Made by a program: the position numbers and the translations under genes. This document shows, piece by piece, positions 10,646 to 22,479 of a DNA stretch of 64,000 nt. Each line of letters starts with the position of its first letter. Position 1 is the stretch's first letter. This DNA comes from Lycocorax pyrrhopterus obiensis (taxonomy: Eukaryota > Chordata > Aves > Passeriformes > Paradisaeidae), in assembly GCA_014706295.1 (NCBI GenBank), contig JACSVZ010000008.1, forward strand, positions 22,299,659 through 22,363,658, given 5' to 3'. The notes below the pieces were generated by a model, which made no database searches, had not been told where the DNA came from, and was given only the letters and a program-made list of their open reading frames with translations.

Positions 10646-13600
10646 TCAGATTGCCAGGAGTGGTGCACGTTGCTCCATCACACAGGGCGGCAGGTCCCAG
10701 CTCAGGCCTGTCCCATGGGGCAGGTGAGGAGAGGGCAGCAGGACACGAGTGAGCCAGTGCCTGTGGGGAAAGTGAGGCCACAGCCAAAAGGTGAAGTCTT
10801 GGTGCTTCTCAGCTCTGAGGAACCATGTCCTGAGCTGCCATGATGGCTGAGCTCCTCAGATGGGATTCTCCTGGCAAAGGTGTGCTGGGCAGGCCACACC
10901 TTGTCACCAGACAGGGCTCATGAGGCACAAGGCCAATGATGCCCAGGTCTTCCACGCCTTACAACACCCAGTGCAGTGCAGAGTGTGGGATCAGTGTTTA
11001 TCGTCCTCTCCCCCAGCAGCCCAAGGAGAGCCCCTGTTGTTCCCACAACCCCAAGAGCTGCTGAGCCACCACCTTCTCAGGTAGAGGCTTCCCCAGGATT
11101 TTACCTTGGCACATCCACACCCAGGAACACCTTCCAGTTATCCCAGCTGCCGTAACTGTAGGGGTTCCTGAAGATCTGCAGGACAGGGAGAGGCACATCA
11201 CGTCTGGCTCTGCCCCAGGCAGCCCCCGTGCCGTGGGCTGTACTCACCTTGCCTTTCTTCTGCAGTCTCTGCCTCTCCTTTCTGTTGATGTGCCGTTCGA
11301 TGCTCGTTTCCCCACGGGTGATGAGGGCAGCGTGCCACAGCGTGAGGGCACCCAGGGCCAGTGCAACCGAGCTAGGTAGAACAAGGGACAGCAGGTGGAA
11401 CACAGGCCTTCCTTCCCTGGTGCAGCTGGCGGGGGCTGAGGCTGCCTCCCCGCACCCACAGCCACGTAAGTGGGTCGGCTTGTCTAATCTCCTCTGACAG
11501 AGAGACAAAATCTCTCCTTCTCTGTGGCCCAAGGCTGGCAGGGCAGCGACATCTGCGCTACAGCGAGAAAGCCCAGCTACAGGCAGGTAGAGGGCGAGCA
11601 ATGTCACAGGTTTCACTGTTTTCCCCAGCCCCTGGGCCTCCTCACCTGCACAGGACCCAGAGGTAGACCACGCTCTTGTGGAAAGCTCGCTGGCGGAAGG
11701 AGAAGGTGGGTGGTGGGGTCTGGTAGTATGTCTGAAAAAGGACCAGATGGGGAGGATTACCCAAACTACTTTACAGCTTGAAGCCAGACAGGGATTGCTG
11801 CACCCCTCACTGCTGCAGAGCTTGGACAGCAAGAAAGGACTGCAGCTGCAACTAATGCAACAGCCAGGGTGAGAGGGAGGCAGCCTGGGACAGCCACGAG
11901 ACAGACAGACAGACACCCAGAGCTGGTGTAAGGAGCAGTGGGCTGGAGGTAAGGGGGCAGGGAGCAGCCATGGGACTGGTCAGGACACTGCAGCTGATGG
12001 TCAGGGTGAGATGTGTATGCAGTGCTGCAGCTTCACCAGGAGACCATGGCCTGAGCAGCACATGCCAAGAAGCTGTCACCAGCCCAAGGCCCTGGAAGCT
12101 GGGTGCACAGTGAGGCAGATCCCAAGCTGCTGGAGGCAGTGTCCATAGCAGAGCTGCCTGGCCAGACCCAACTCTCTGGCATGTGAGATGAACGTGGGGG
12201 CTGGTTCTGGTGTGGGGTGCTCCTTGAGAGCAGAGCCCCAAGCAGGACCCAGCCTGCAGGGCAGCTCTGCTCCACACTGCCTGGAGCAGCTGGGGGGCAG
12301 GGATGTCCCACCTGGTTGGCAGCCACCTGCAGTCTCTCCTTCTCAAGTAGTTTCATTCTCTAGGGGGATGGAAAACAGGGCACCAGTTATGTGTCTCAGA
12401 GGAGCGGGGCAGGGACCCTTCCCCTCACACCCCCACAGGATCAGAGCAGCTGGGGGCCTGACAGGAGGAGGAAGAGGGGAAGCAAAGTCACTATAGGGGC
12501 CAGGCCTTGCCCAGCCTTGCTCTGCAAGCTCAGCCTGGGGACGCCAGGCAGTCTCGGTGCATGGCAGGAGAGGGCCGGGGCCTGGCCGCTCACCTCAATG
12601 GCTGCGTAGGCATCCCGGAACATCTCCCAGCCGCTGATGCTGCAGTAAATGCAGCCCATGGTCATGAACAAGCAGAAGGAGAAGAAGTAGCGGTGGTTGT
12701 AGTGTCCCACACAGTTGTTTAGCCAGGCTGCCTCTGGGGTTAAAGGTACATAACTGTGACAGACCACAGGTCCAAACCCAACCCAGGGACCAGGGCGGTT
12801 CTTCTGGGCCCTGCTCCCATCACCCATCCCTATGCTGGCTGTCTCCTTGAGAGGAGGGACGGGGAGAGAAGGGGGAAGCAGGGCTGGCTCCCCCCAGGAG
12901 TGTGCCACCGGTTAGTACTGCAGAAGGATACGGCAGTGGTGGTCCATCTTCAGCACACACCTGGGAGAGAGGAGAGCAGTGCCAGTGTCAGAGCCAGTGC
13001 AAGTGGTGTGTTTGGGAGGGGACAGGCACCCCCCAGCCCTGCAGGCTACAAGCGACAGGGAAAGGAGGTGGCAGAGCAGAGGAGAAGGGCCCCTGTCTCA
13101 CACTGGGGCAGGGGGTGAGGAGCAGGGTTCCAGAGGCTGCCCCAGGCAGAGGGAGGGTGCCCTACCTGTTGCAGATGCTGCAGTGGTGGGTGCGAGCCGG
13201 CTTGGGGGCAATGCATTTCCTGCAGATGGAGACGCCAGTGAGGTCGTTCTTGGCCTGTGCACAGGTCAGAAGAGATTTGTACACCTTAAAACCTGCATCT
13301 CACACTCTTGCATCTCTCTCCCCTGTGACCCCCCGCTGCCTCCCCACTCCGCACTGCCCAGCCCAGCGTCCCCAATCCAGAAGCTTCCTGCAACATCATC
13401 ACCAGGCTGTTCCCAGTGACCATCTGTAGCTGGTCCCCAGTGTCCAGCTGGGAGAGGTTGTGCTGCCACTCGGTGCCTCACCTGTGGTGGGTGCCCAGGT
13501 GAGGTGGTGATGGCCATGTAGTAGTGGAAGACAATCATAATGAGGTTCCAGTGTCCATAGGCGAGGTGCCAGCATATCCAAGCAGGTGTGTAAGTCTGCA

Positions 13601-14131
13601 GGATGAGGGGCAGCAGGCAGATATACACGATGGCCACAATAGAGCTCGTCAGCCCAATCACCAGTGCCACAAACACCTACAGGAAAGGGGCCTGGGTCAC
13701 TGAAGTGGGCAGCGCCTGCTCCTCACTGCCTGGGGAGAGGCACAGGCAGGACAGAGCCAGAGGAAACCAATCTGAACCACACACTGAGGTCCCAGCTCAC
13801 TTCCTGCCCAGAGCACAGGCAGCCCTGAGCCCATTGCCCTACAAGCACACTCGCCCCAGCACCACGTGTACCCTGCCCGGTGAGGGGGACTCACCACGCC
13901 AAACCACCGGGTGACATGGTCCACCAGCCAGTAGACGGGCTCGAAGAGGGAGTCAAGCACCACATCGCCGTTGGTAAAGGAGTTGTAGAGCAGGGAGCGG
14001 AGGCAGAGGTGCCCGTAGTGCCACAGCTGCTCCACCTGCCGCACCAGCTTGAACCGCCGCCGCCGGCCCAGCCGCAGGCACTTGAGGAGCAGGCGCATCA
14101 CCGCAGCAAACATCCGCTGCCGGCTCCTCAT
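10646..14131 (-). CDS. ZDHHC16: ZDHHC16, DHHC-type palmitoyltransferase
   Basis: Integral ER/Golgi protein S-acyltransferase (Aph2), with substrates such as phospholamban and ZDHHC6. Ten coding exons on the minus strand, in transcript order: 14131-13895, 13676-13482, 13254-13166, 12960-12932, 12727-12594, 12359-12312, 11731-11646, 11371-11248, 11175-11105, 10760-10646. They sum to 375 residues (human 377), stop 10646-10648. The zinc-binding cysteine-rich domain (exon 3 onward, ICRKC and HHCSICNRC) leads into DHHC at residues 180-183, with Cys183 catalytic, then PWLNNCVGHYNHRYF. Hydrophobic stretches near residues 80-105, 116-136, 196-213 and 266-290 fit four membrane spans. The start ATG begins MRSRQRM and matches human length. 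The DHHC exon is only 29 nt and its downstream intron looks U12-type (see findings). The last exon was found from its HWLTRVLLP segment after a CCCCACAG acceptor; without splicing the frame stops at once. Non-coding 5' exon(s) are unresolved. Confidence 0.96.
11899..11914 (+). repeat. (AGAC)n microsatellite
   Basis: Four AGAC units in ZDHHC16 intron 6. Confidence 0.85.
12728..12931 (-). other. ZDHHC16: Putative U12-type intron of ZDHHC16 (intron 4)
   Basis: On the minus strand the donor after the DHHC exon reads GTATCCTT, the U12 5' splice-site consensus and a poor U2 donor. The 3' end has CCTTTAAC, matching the core of the U12 branch site, with 12 nt from its A to the end of the intron, and the acceptor is GCAG. 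The intron is 204 nt and phase 1, with reading frame preserved into PWLNNCVGHYNH. Confidence 0.85.
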
Positions 14132-16350
14132 CCCTGCCACACCACGCCTGGGGGGACAGGAGCTCGGCGTGGGCAGGCCACCCTGCTGCCTGGCTGTCCC
14201 TCGGGAAGGGCTTCCCCTCCCTGACGTGCTGATACCGGTAGTGCAGCTCCCTGAACTGACAAGGATGCCGAGCAGGATAAGCCGAGCCCAGGCTCCTGGA
14301 GGCTGCAGGGCTGCTGTCACGGGGATGTCTCTTTCCACGGAGCAGGGGGCACAGGCCCCTCAGCATCTGGGCTCAGGTGCTCTCTGGTCCCATCTCATCT
14401 TTCCCAGCGCGGAGGGGGCTGGGGGAGTGACACGGAGAGTCTGACTCAGAGGAAACCAGAGAAGGCATGAGCATCCAGGATGTTGGGCCATTTCCAGGGA
14501 TAATCCCAGCCCTTCCCAACGTGTTCAGGAACAGGGGAATCCACAGAAAAACATGTGGAAGAGCCAGTAAAGGATTACCCCTCCTCCCCTAGTCCCTCCT
14601 TAACCCCAAAGAGTAGGATGCTACTTCCCTTCACCTCAACTTCTGGACCAATTTGCAGAGGCCACCCTGTGCCCCTCCCAACCTCACAGCCTCACTCCAA
14701 GAGTCCCAACACTTCCTCCTTCTCCTCGCCTGGATCCTTGAACATTGCCACACACCAGCAAATGAGGGCCCCAGGAACAGCCCCAGGCCAGCACTCCCCT
14801 GCCTGCTGAGCCCCTTATTCTGCCCAAGAACTTTGCTCGGAGTGACAAGGAATCCGATCTGGCCCAGCATATGGGAAAACGATCTGCAGGGCTGGGGCCT
14901 CCAAGCCTCTGTGCAGGCAATACCCATCAATATTAAGCAGCGAGGCTGCCCCAGGGTCCTGCCAAGGCACGTTTTGAGCCCAGGCCAAGCACTCGCCTTG
15001 GTCTGGTGCCAGGCACTGGTGCCAGAGCTCAGAGTCCCTCCAGCAGGGATCGTCTCTCTGCGTTGCTGTGCCCACCAGCACAGCCCCTGGGGAATAGCAG
15101 GGAGGGTGAGGGCAAAAGCTGCAGCATCCAGATGGGCTGCCCAAAGGAGCCAGGGCTCTCCTCCACCCTGCCTGAGGAGCGTGGGGTTGACCCCACAGTT
15201 GGGATCTACTGGGTATGAGGACCCTAGACCCAGCAGCCCATTCCAGGTCACAGGCATTGCTCCTGCCCAGACCTTCTATACCCTGGTAGAGAAGAGGTGG
15301 GACATGCAAACCCCTGCATCACTCTCTTCTCCACATTTCCCCTTTGGCTTGCCAAGAGCTTTTCCTTAAAACTCAGCAGGTGCAAAGTGGAGCAACAACC
15401 TCCTGCCATGCAGCCTTTGGGTGGCACACATCCCTGTGTTGTCAGTGTGGTAAAAGACAAAACACTGCAGCCAGAAGCAAGTGTTGAGGTCAGTCCTTCC
15501 CTCCAAAGACACAGCACCTTCCTGCGGCCCAGAGAAGCTTCCTCACCTACAACGGCGGCAGCTGTTGGGCAGGGAACCCACAGGGGAGGCAGCCAGCCTG
15601 CTCCAGAGCAAGACCCACTCTGTCCCCAGGCACCTGCCTGCAGACAGCAGCACAACCACAGAGATGAGGCTCCAGCAGAGCCACGCAACTTTCCCGTGCC
15701 CAGCCGGGCACTGGGATCCGGCCCTCGTCCTGCCCACGGCCGTCCCCACATCCCAGCGGGGCACTGAGCGCACAGGAATGGGACAGCAACCACCAGCACA
15801 TACAAGACCACTGGCAACATCACAGCCGAGGGGTGGGGAACCTCGGATTTGGCCCCACCCCAGGCACGACGAGCCTTTCCCCTGCCAGGTCCAGGCACCC
15901 AGGTGCAGCCCTGTGGCACCCTCCGGTGGCTCCACAGCGCCCGGCTCCCCCGGTTCAGTAGCACCCTGCTCCACAGCGCCAAGATGCTTTCCGGTATTTA
16001 GCCCCATCCTCAAAAGCTGCCCACGCCAACAGCCCCACCGCATCCAGCCCTTTAACACCCGGGCTCCCCTGCCCCGCAGCACCCCGGCCCCTCCAGACCA
16101 GAAGCATTCCCCCCGCTGCCTCCCATCCCAAGTGCACTCCCAGGGCGACAGCCCCCCACTGCCTCCCGGGTCTCCACAAGCACCTCCTGCTCCACGACGC
16201 ACCCCCCATCGCCTGCCGGCCCCCACGCTCCCCGCCCCAAAGCATCTCTGTATCGCGGCCCAGCCCGCCCAGCCCCAGGCAGCCACAGCCCCTACAGGCC
16301 CACAGCCTCTCGCACGGCCCTGACATCTCCGCCCGGCGCCGCCGACCTGG
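14132..16350 (-). other. ZDHHC16: ZDHHC16 5' UTR exon(s) and first intron
   Basis: No coding sequence is recognised between the ZDHHC16 start codon and the shared CpG promoter. A plausible acceptor for the first coding exon (minus-strand CCCCCCAG) puts the exon edge at about 14147. A strong donor (minus-strand GTAG/GTGAGG, plus-strand CCTCAC 15541-15546) could close a non-coding 5' exon starting upstream of 15547, but this is speculative. Long minus-strand open frames at 15248-16565 are GC-rich chance frames. Confidence 0.4.
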
Positions 16351-16563
16351 GCCCGCCGTCTCCATGCCCGGGCCCCGGCCGGCCCACGGGCAGCGCCCGC
16401 GCACGGTATGCCGGGAGCGCCCTCTGCCGTCGCTGGACTACAGCCCCCAGCAGGCAGCGTGTCAGGCAGGAGAGAGCCAATAGCCACGCCGCTTACAGCG
16501 CGGCATTGACGTCGGGGACCAATAGGATGAGGGCTTTCTGGGGATGCCCTGTCGGCAGCGAGC
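16351..16563. promoter_or_regulatory. Bidirectional CpG promoter, ZDHHC16 / EXOSC1
   Basis: The head-to-head spacer lies in CpG-rich DNA. Motifs visible are two CCAAT boxes (16477-16481 and 16519-16523), a CRE-like TGACGTCG between them (16507-16514) and a ZNF143/THAP11-like ACTACAGCCCCCAGCA at about 16437-16452. No TATA box was seen. NF-Y plus ATF/CREB plus ZNF143 is a common combination at divergent housekeeping promoters (known). The assignment here rests on motifs only. The EXOSC1 ATG at 16564 is just 41 bp after the second CCAAT box, so its 5' UTR must be very short or driven by the first box. Confidence 0.7.
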
Positions 16564-18700
16564 ATGGCGCCTCCCGCGCGCTACTGCGTCCCTGGTGAGT
16601 GCGGCTCGGAGCGGTCCGGGGCTCCTGGGATTGGGGCTGCTACTGCCCGGGAAGGGGACACGGTGGCCCAGGAGAGGAGTAAGGGACGAGGCAGTGCGGA
16701 GGGGCTTGCCCCGGGGATGCCCCTCACTGGGCCGGCTGGGAGTGAGCGCTGTGCCCGGAGCGATCCGGGACCCGGGTCCCCGGAGCGGGATGCCCCGGCA
16801 GCCCCTGAGCCCCTGTGTCGCAGGTGAGCGGCTGTGCAGCACGGAGGAGGCCACGGCTGGCAGTGGGACCTACACCCGTCATGGTTTCATCTTCTCTTCG
16901 CTGGCCGGCTGCCTGGAGAGGAGGAATGAGGACAGCGAGGTGAGCGCGGCCGCCGCACGGCTGCTCCTCCCTGGGCTGACTGCCGTGCGCCCAGGCTGCA
17001 CGGCCTCCTTGGAGATTGGGCTCCGACGGGGAATTGGACTCCGACGGGGTTCGGCTGGTGGTCCTGTGCACGAGCTGTGCCCTGTGCTGATCTTCGTGTC
17101 TTGCCCTGCAGCTGCCCGTGGTGTCGGTGGTGAGAGACAGCGAGTCCCAGCTCCTGCCCAACGTGGGGGCCGTGGTGACATGCAAGGTGGGGCGCTGGAG
17201 CGCTGCGCTGACCAACTGCACAGCTTCGGTTCTCTCTGTCTCGTGCTGAGCTTTGCTCCTGCACACGGATAGGGTCGGTGAGGAGTCCCTGGGCTTGTTA
17301 GTCCCCTCTGTACAACTCCCACCAGGGCAGGGGCAGGCCAGGGGCTCCCTTGGGTTCCTCACTCACAGAGAAAGTGGGTATTGGCATGAGGGACACCTGC
17401 CCTGAGACAGGTGGGGTTGAGGGGAGGTTTTTCTTTGCTCTCCTTCCGTAACTCTTTCTGGGGCAGGGAGCATGCAGGTCACTGCCTCAAGCAGCTTGGA
17501 GAAAGGGTGGCACAGATCAGGGATTCGTTTCCATACATTCCTGATGGAGGGAGAGGGACTGGGATCACTGCAGGTCTCAGCCTTATTCTAGTGCCTCGAA
17601 TTGCACAAGTATCGTTTTCCTCGCCTGACTTGCTGCCAGGTGTCCCACCATTGCTTGGTCACAGGCAGGAGGAGGCTAAGTGAGACCTGAGCTCCCCACG
17701 CAGCCCTGTCCTGCTTACTTCCTGCCCTTTCCCTGCCTGGAGCACTGATTCCCCTTTTCCTACTTGCAGGTCTGCAGCATTAACTCCCGCTTTGCCAAGG
17801 TGCACATCTTGTATGTTGGCTCCACACCACTGAAATCCACCTTCCGAGGGACCATACGGTAGGGAAAAGATTAGGATCCCCCACTCTTCGGGGGGAGGAA
17901 GGCTGTTGTGGGCAGTGCAGCTGGCTGTCCTGAGCTGGAGCTCTGTCCTGAACACTGGGCTGGTGTCCAGCACGTCCTGGAGAGCGCCCAGGAAGGCCAG
18001 GGCAGCTTCTGCCACAGGCTGCTGAGTCGCCTTTGCTCATTGGCACTCAGATCCCTCCATCTCCTTTTTCAGGAGAGAAGATATCCGAGCCACAGAGAAG
18101 GATAAGGTCAGTGAGGCGCTGCCAGTAACTGTTCTACACCCATTGGCCCCAGTTTCTACTCATGGGGGCCCTGTGCCCCCACTGACAGCACCCTGGCGCT
18201 GTGTGGCATTGCGTGCTCTCTCCTGTGCAGGTAGAAGTGTACAAGAGCTTCCGCCCCAGTGACATCGTCCTGGCCAAAGTTGTATCCTTCCCCCTCAGGG
18301 ACAGTGGGTTAGCGTGAGCTGTCTTGTGGAAGTCTTTCCCTTAGCTTGTGTCCAACCAGATCTCCTTGGGGGACGCGCAGTCCAACTACCTGCTGAGCAC
18401 AGCAGAGAACGAGCTGGGCGTGGTGGTGGCACGAAGTGAGGCAGGTAGGGACAGGACAGGGACAGAGACAGGGCCTAGGCTGAAACAGTTTTGCCTCATC
18501 CCTGCCTGAGGGGCAACTGATGCAGCTGCCTCCCTCTCTACGTGGAGGAATGCAAGTTTGGGAAGGAGCAACCCTGACATATTGTCCCCCCAGGGGTGCA
18601 GATGGTGCCCATCAGCTGGTGCGAGATGCAGTGCCCACGGACACACACCAAGGAGTTCCGTAAGGTGGCCCGGGTGCAGCCCCAGTTCCTGCAGACATAA
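16564..18700 (+). CDS. EXOSC1: EXOSC1 (CSL4), RNA exosome cap subunit
   Basis: S1/KH-cap protein of the nine-subunit RNA exosome, which processes and degrades RNA 3'-5' in nucleus, nucleolus and cytoplasm. Eight coding exons: 16564-16594, 16824-16939, 17112-17186, 17770-17858, 18073-18106, 18231-18281, 18360-18444, 18594-18700 (TAA 18698-18700). They give exactly 195 residues, the human length. The start MAPPARYCVPGE matches the family. The N-terminal exosome domain (about 1-60, TYTRHGFIFSSLAG) is followed by the S1/OB-fold region (INSRFAKVHILYVG, FRGTIR, FRPSDIVLAKV) and the CSL4 C-terminal part (SLGDAQSNYLL, VPISWCEMQCP). Intron 6 (18282-18359, 78 nt) begins GTATCCTT, the U12-type donor, and all other introns are ordinary. 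The gene is divergent from ZDHHC16 and convergent with PGAM1. RRP12, another ribosome-biogenesis gene, is 4 kb downstream. Confidence 0.97.
17015..17050 (+). repeat. 18-bp tandem repeat, two copies
   Basis: Two adjacent copies, 17015-17032 and 17033-17050, share the core CTCCGACGGGG and differ at two positions. They lie in EXOSC1 intron 2. Confidence 0.85.
18282..18359 (+). other. EXOSC1: Putative U12-type intron of EXOSC1 (intron 6)
   Basis: The donor reads GTATCCTTCC, a full U12 5' splice-site match. Near the 3' end TTTCCCTTAGC is an imperfect U12 branch site about 16 nt from the CCAACCAG acceptor. The intron is 78 nt and phase 0. Confidence 0.8.
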
Positions 18701-18850
18701 CACCTGAGGGGGAGCAGGGGGCTGCAGGAATGGGGCCTGTGGAGCCAGAGCAGCCCCTGGGCTCCCATCTCCTTCACAGGTCCAGCCAGGCCCCCACTGG
18801 CAGGACAGATTTGCTACTTGTGGATAATAAATATTTTTTGAGAGCTCCAT
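18701..18850 (+). promoter_or_regulatory. EXOSC1: EXOSC1 3' UTR and poly(A) signal
   Basis: The 3' UTR is about 140 nt. A canonical AATAAA lies at 18826-18831, within ATAATAAATATTTTTTG, followed by T-rich DNA. This predicts a short transcript end near 18850. Confidence 0.85.
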
Positions 18851-19425
18851 GCTTTGTTCATTGCAGCCTACAGAGGAGCCAGGGCTGCCTGTGGTACTCT
18901 GATCTGGTTCCTACAGCAGAGCGGGTGAGGGAACAGCTTCTACAGCACCAGGGCCAGGAAGAAGCATATTTTCACTGCTGGGGGAGTGATGGGGTGCCTT
19001 TGCTGCAGTGAGGGCAACAGCACAGAGCCCCGGGCTGTGGCTGCACCACCCTAGGCACTCGCCAGGTTGGTTTCCCGATGTGGGAGTCAAGCCTGGAACA
19101 GAGCCTGTCTCAGCACACTGATAACCAGTGTGGGCTGTGGCTGAGAACAGCCTGGGGATACCGCATCTCATCTCCTCAGGCCCCACGTGAGTACCCTGCC
19201 TCTGGGATGAGGGTGTGGCACACACAGAGCCCAAAAACCACAGCATGGCAGGGTGTCACCCTCAGACAGGGATTGCGGAGCTGTGCTTTGCTCCTTGAGC
19301 CTGGCACAGCTTCTGCACCCTCCTGTCTGTGCCCAGCAGTGACTGCTGCCTTGCACATGTGCTGGCAGCAAGGAGCCCTGCATGGCCCGCAGACACACAG
19401 ACACCTCCTTATTGCGCATTACTCC
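18851..19425. other. Spacer between EXOSC1 and PGAM1 3' ends
   Basis: About 570 bp lie between two converging poly(A) signals. No coding potential, repeat or RNA gene was recognised on either strand. The minus-strand frame at 19168-19791 is a chance frame running through the PGAM1 3' UTR. Confidence 0.6.
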
Positions 19426-20239
19426 TTTATTGAACTGGAACAAGACAGCTGCTATGGTTGGACAGTTACGCTGACCCTGTGCAAGCCCAGGCTCATGACA
19501 CCGGCAGGGGGGAGGCCACAGTGACAGGTCACATACACACACGTGAGGGATGGGACACAACAGCACCTGCTTCACCAGCAGGATGAGGATGGGCATCAGC
19601 TGAGGAAAGTATGTGGCAGACACAGACCTCCAGGCAACAGGCTCCCTCCCTTGCCCTTGTCTGAAGGCAGTATAGTTAAAGCAGGGGCCGGCAGAGCTGG
19701 GCCCAGAGTCGTGAGTACCACCCTGGGGTGCTGTACCACATGCACCAAAATGCAACCCTTCCAGTGGCACCCCAGTCACTGTGCCACGCACCCACGAGGA
19801 GATGGGGTACCCACCTTGGTCACTGCCTGCACTGCACTTGCCTCACTGCTCCCAGGAGGACTAAATCAAGTGACAAAACTACAGTAAACAGGTGATGAGA
19901 GCTGCCAGGGACACAAAGCAAAGGAGGAGCCTGGCATGGCAAAGGATTGCTCGGCATGTCCCCCTGCAGACAGAGTCTGAGGGTTGGGATCATGGCATGG
20001 AGAGGTGTGTGGTCGCTGCCTGGCAGAGCCAGGGCTCCCTTTCACACCAGACCTCCGTGTCCAGCCCTCGCCCCAGGGCCCCCAGGCTGTCTGCAGAGGG
20101 GAGCCTAATCTGAGGGAATGGGCCTAACCGTGGGAGCGGCTCCAGCTCCACAACTCCAAGTTCCTACAACTGTGGGGGTGTGAACAGAGGGGTGGGGGAT
20201 GGCAGGGGGCTCTACTACGTGCTGGTCTGATGCCTGCCC
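19426..20239 (-). promoter_or_regulatory. PGAM1: PGAM1 3' UTR and poly(A) signal
   Basis: On the minus strand the PGAM1 stop at 20240-20242 is followed by about 800 nt of untranslated sequence ending at AATAAA (plus-strand TTTATT 19426-19431). Another T-rich segment precedes it on the plus strand. The length is compatible with the long 3' UTR usual for this gene. Confidence 0.75.
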
Positions 20240-21963
<1,724 letters not shown>

Positions 21964-22479
21964 GGCGGGCTGAGGGACCAGCGCGCAACGCTTCTCACGC
22001 TGCAGCCGCGCGCGACTGACGCCCCCGCTCGGCCCCGCCCCGCCCCGCGCGCCGCCGGTGGGGGGAGAGGCGCATGCGCCGAACGAGCGCCAGGCGGAGG
22101 CGCACGTACCACATGGCGCGGCCCCGAAGGGCGGTGCGACCTTCAGGGCGTGGCGTCACAGTGACGTCACGACACGCAGTAATACGTAAACGCGTGGCTC
22201 CTCGCCCGTGGCTACGGGCTCGGTCTGAACGGTTCCACAGGGCCGTGGCTTCGGCACGGGGATGTCTGGTGGACTCTTGTTGGTGGCTGCCCCTGGGCCC
22301 TTCGGGTCTCCCATCTCAACCCCGATTGGGCACGACCGCGCTGAGCTTCCCCGACCCCGCTTCTCGCCCGCCGGGCCGGGATGCGGCCTTCCCTGTCGCT
22401 GCCCTCACTCAAGATGGCGGCTGGCGCCGGAAGCGGAAAGGGGGCGCTGGGCGCGGCCGCACGTGGAACCGGGTCCAGC
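21964..22479. promoter_or_regulatory. Bidirectional CpG promoter, PGAM1 / RRP12
   Basis: The head-to-head spacer is CpG-dense and lacks a TATA box. It contains GC boxes (CCCCGCCCCGCCCCGC, about 22034-22049), a perfect 12-bp palindromic NRF1 site GGCGCATGCGCC (22069-22080), a full CRE inside GTGACGTCAC (22161-22170) and a YY1 site AAGATGGCGGC (22411-22421) close to the RRP12 start. The NRF1 and CRE sites are near PGAM1, and the YY1 site is placed as in YY1-initiator genes, which suggests RRP12 transcription starts around 22400. Motif calls are by eye. Confidence 0.75.

Noticed and set aside
11099..11104. TAA after VDVPR as the ZDHHC16 C-terminus
   Set aside because: The TAA is part of a GTAAAA donor. 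The conserved HWLTRVLLP exon is found at 10646-10760 in the right phase.
12902..12931. Premature stop directly after the DHHC motif of ZDHHC16, suggesting a pseudogene
   Set aside because: The stop lies in the intron. A GTATCCTT donor restores the frame to the next exon, and all ten exons join cleanly to 375 residues.
15543..16565. 340-codon minus-strand open frame over the ZDHHC16/EXOSC1 CpG region
   Set aside because: GC-rich DNA lacks stop codons by composition. The translation is Gly/Arg/Ala-rich with no family resemblance and overlaps the shared promoter.
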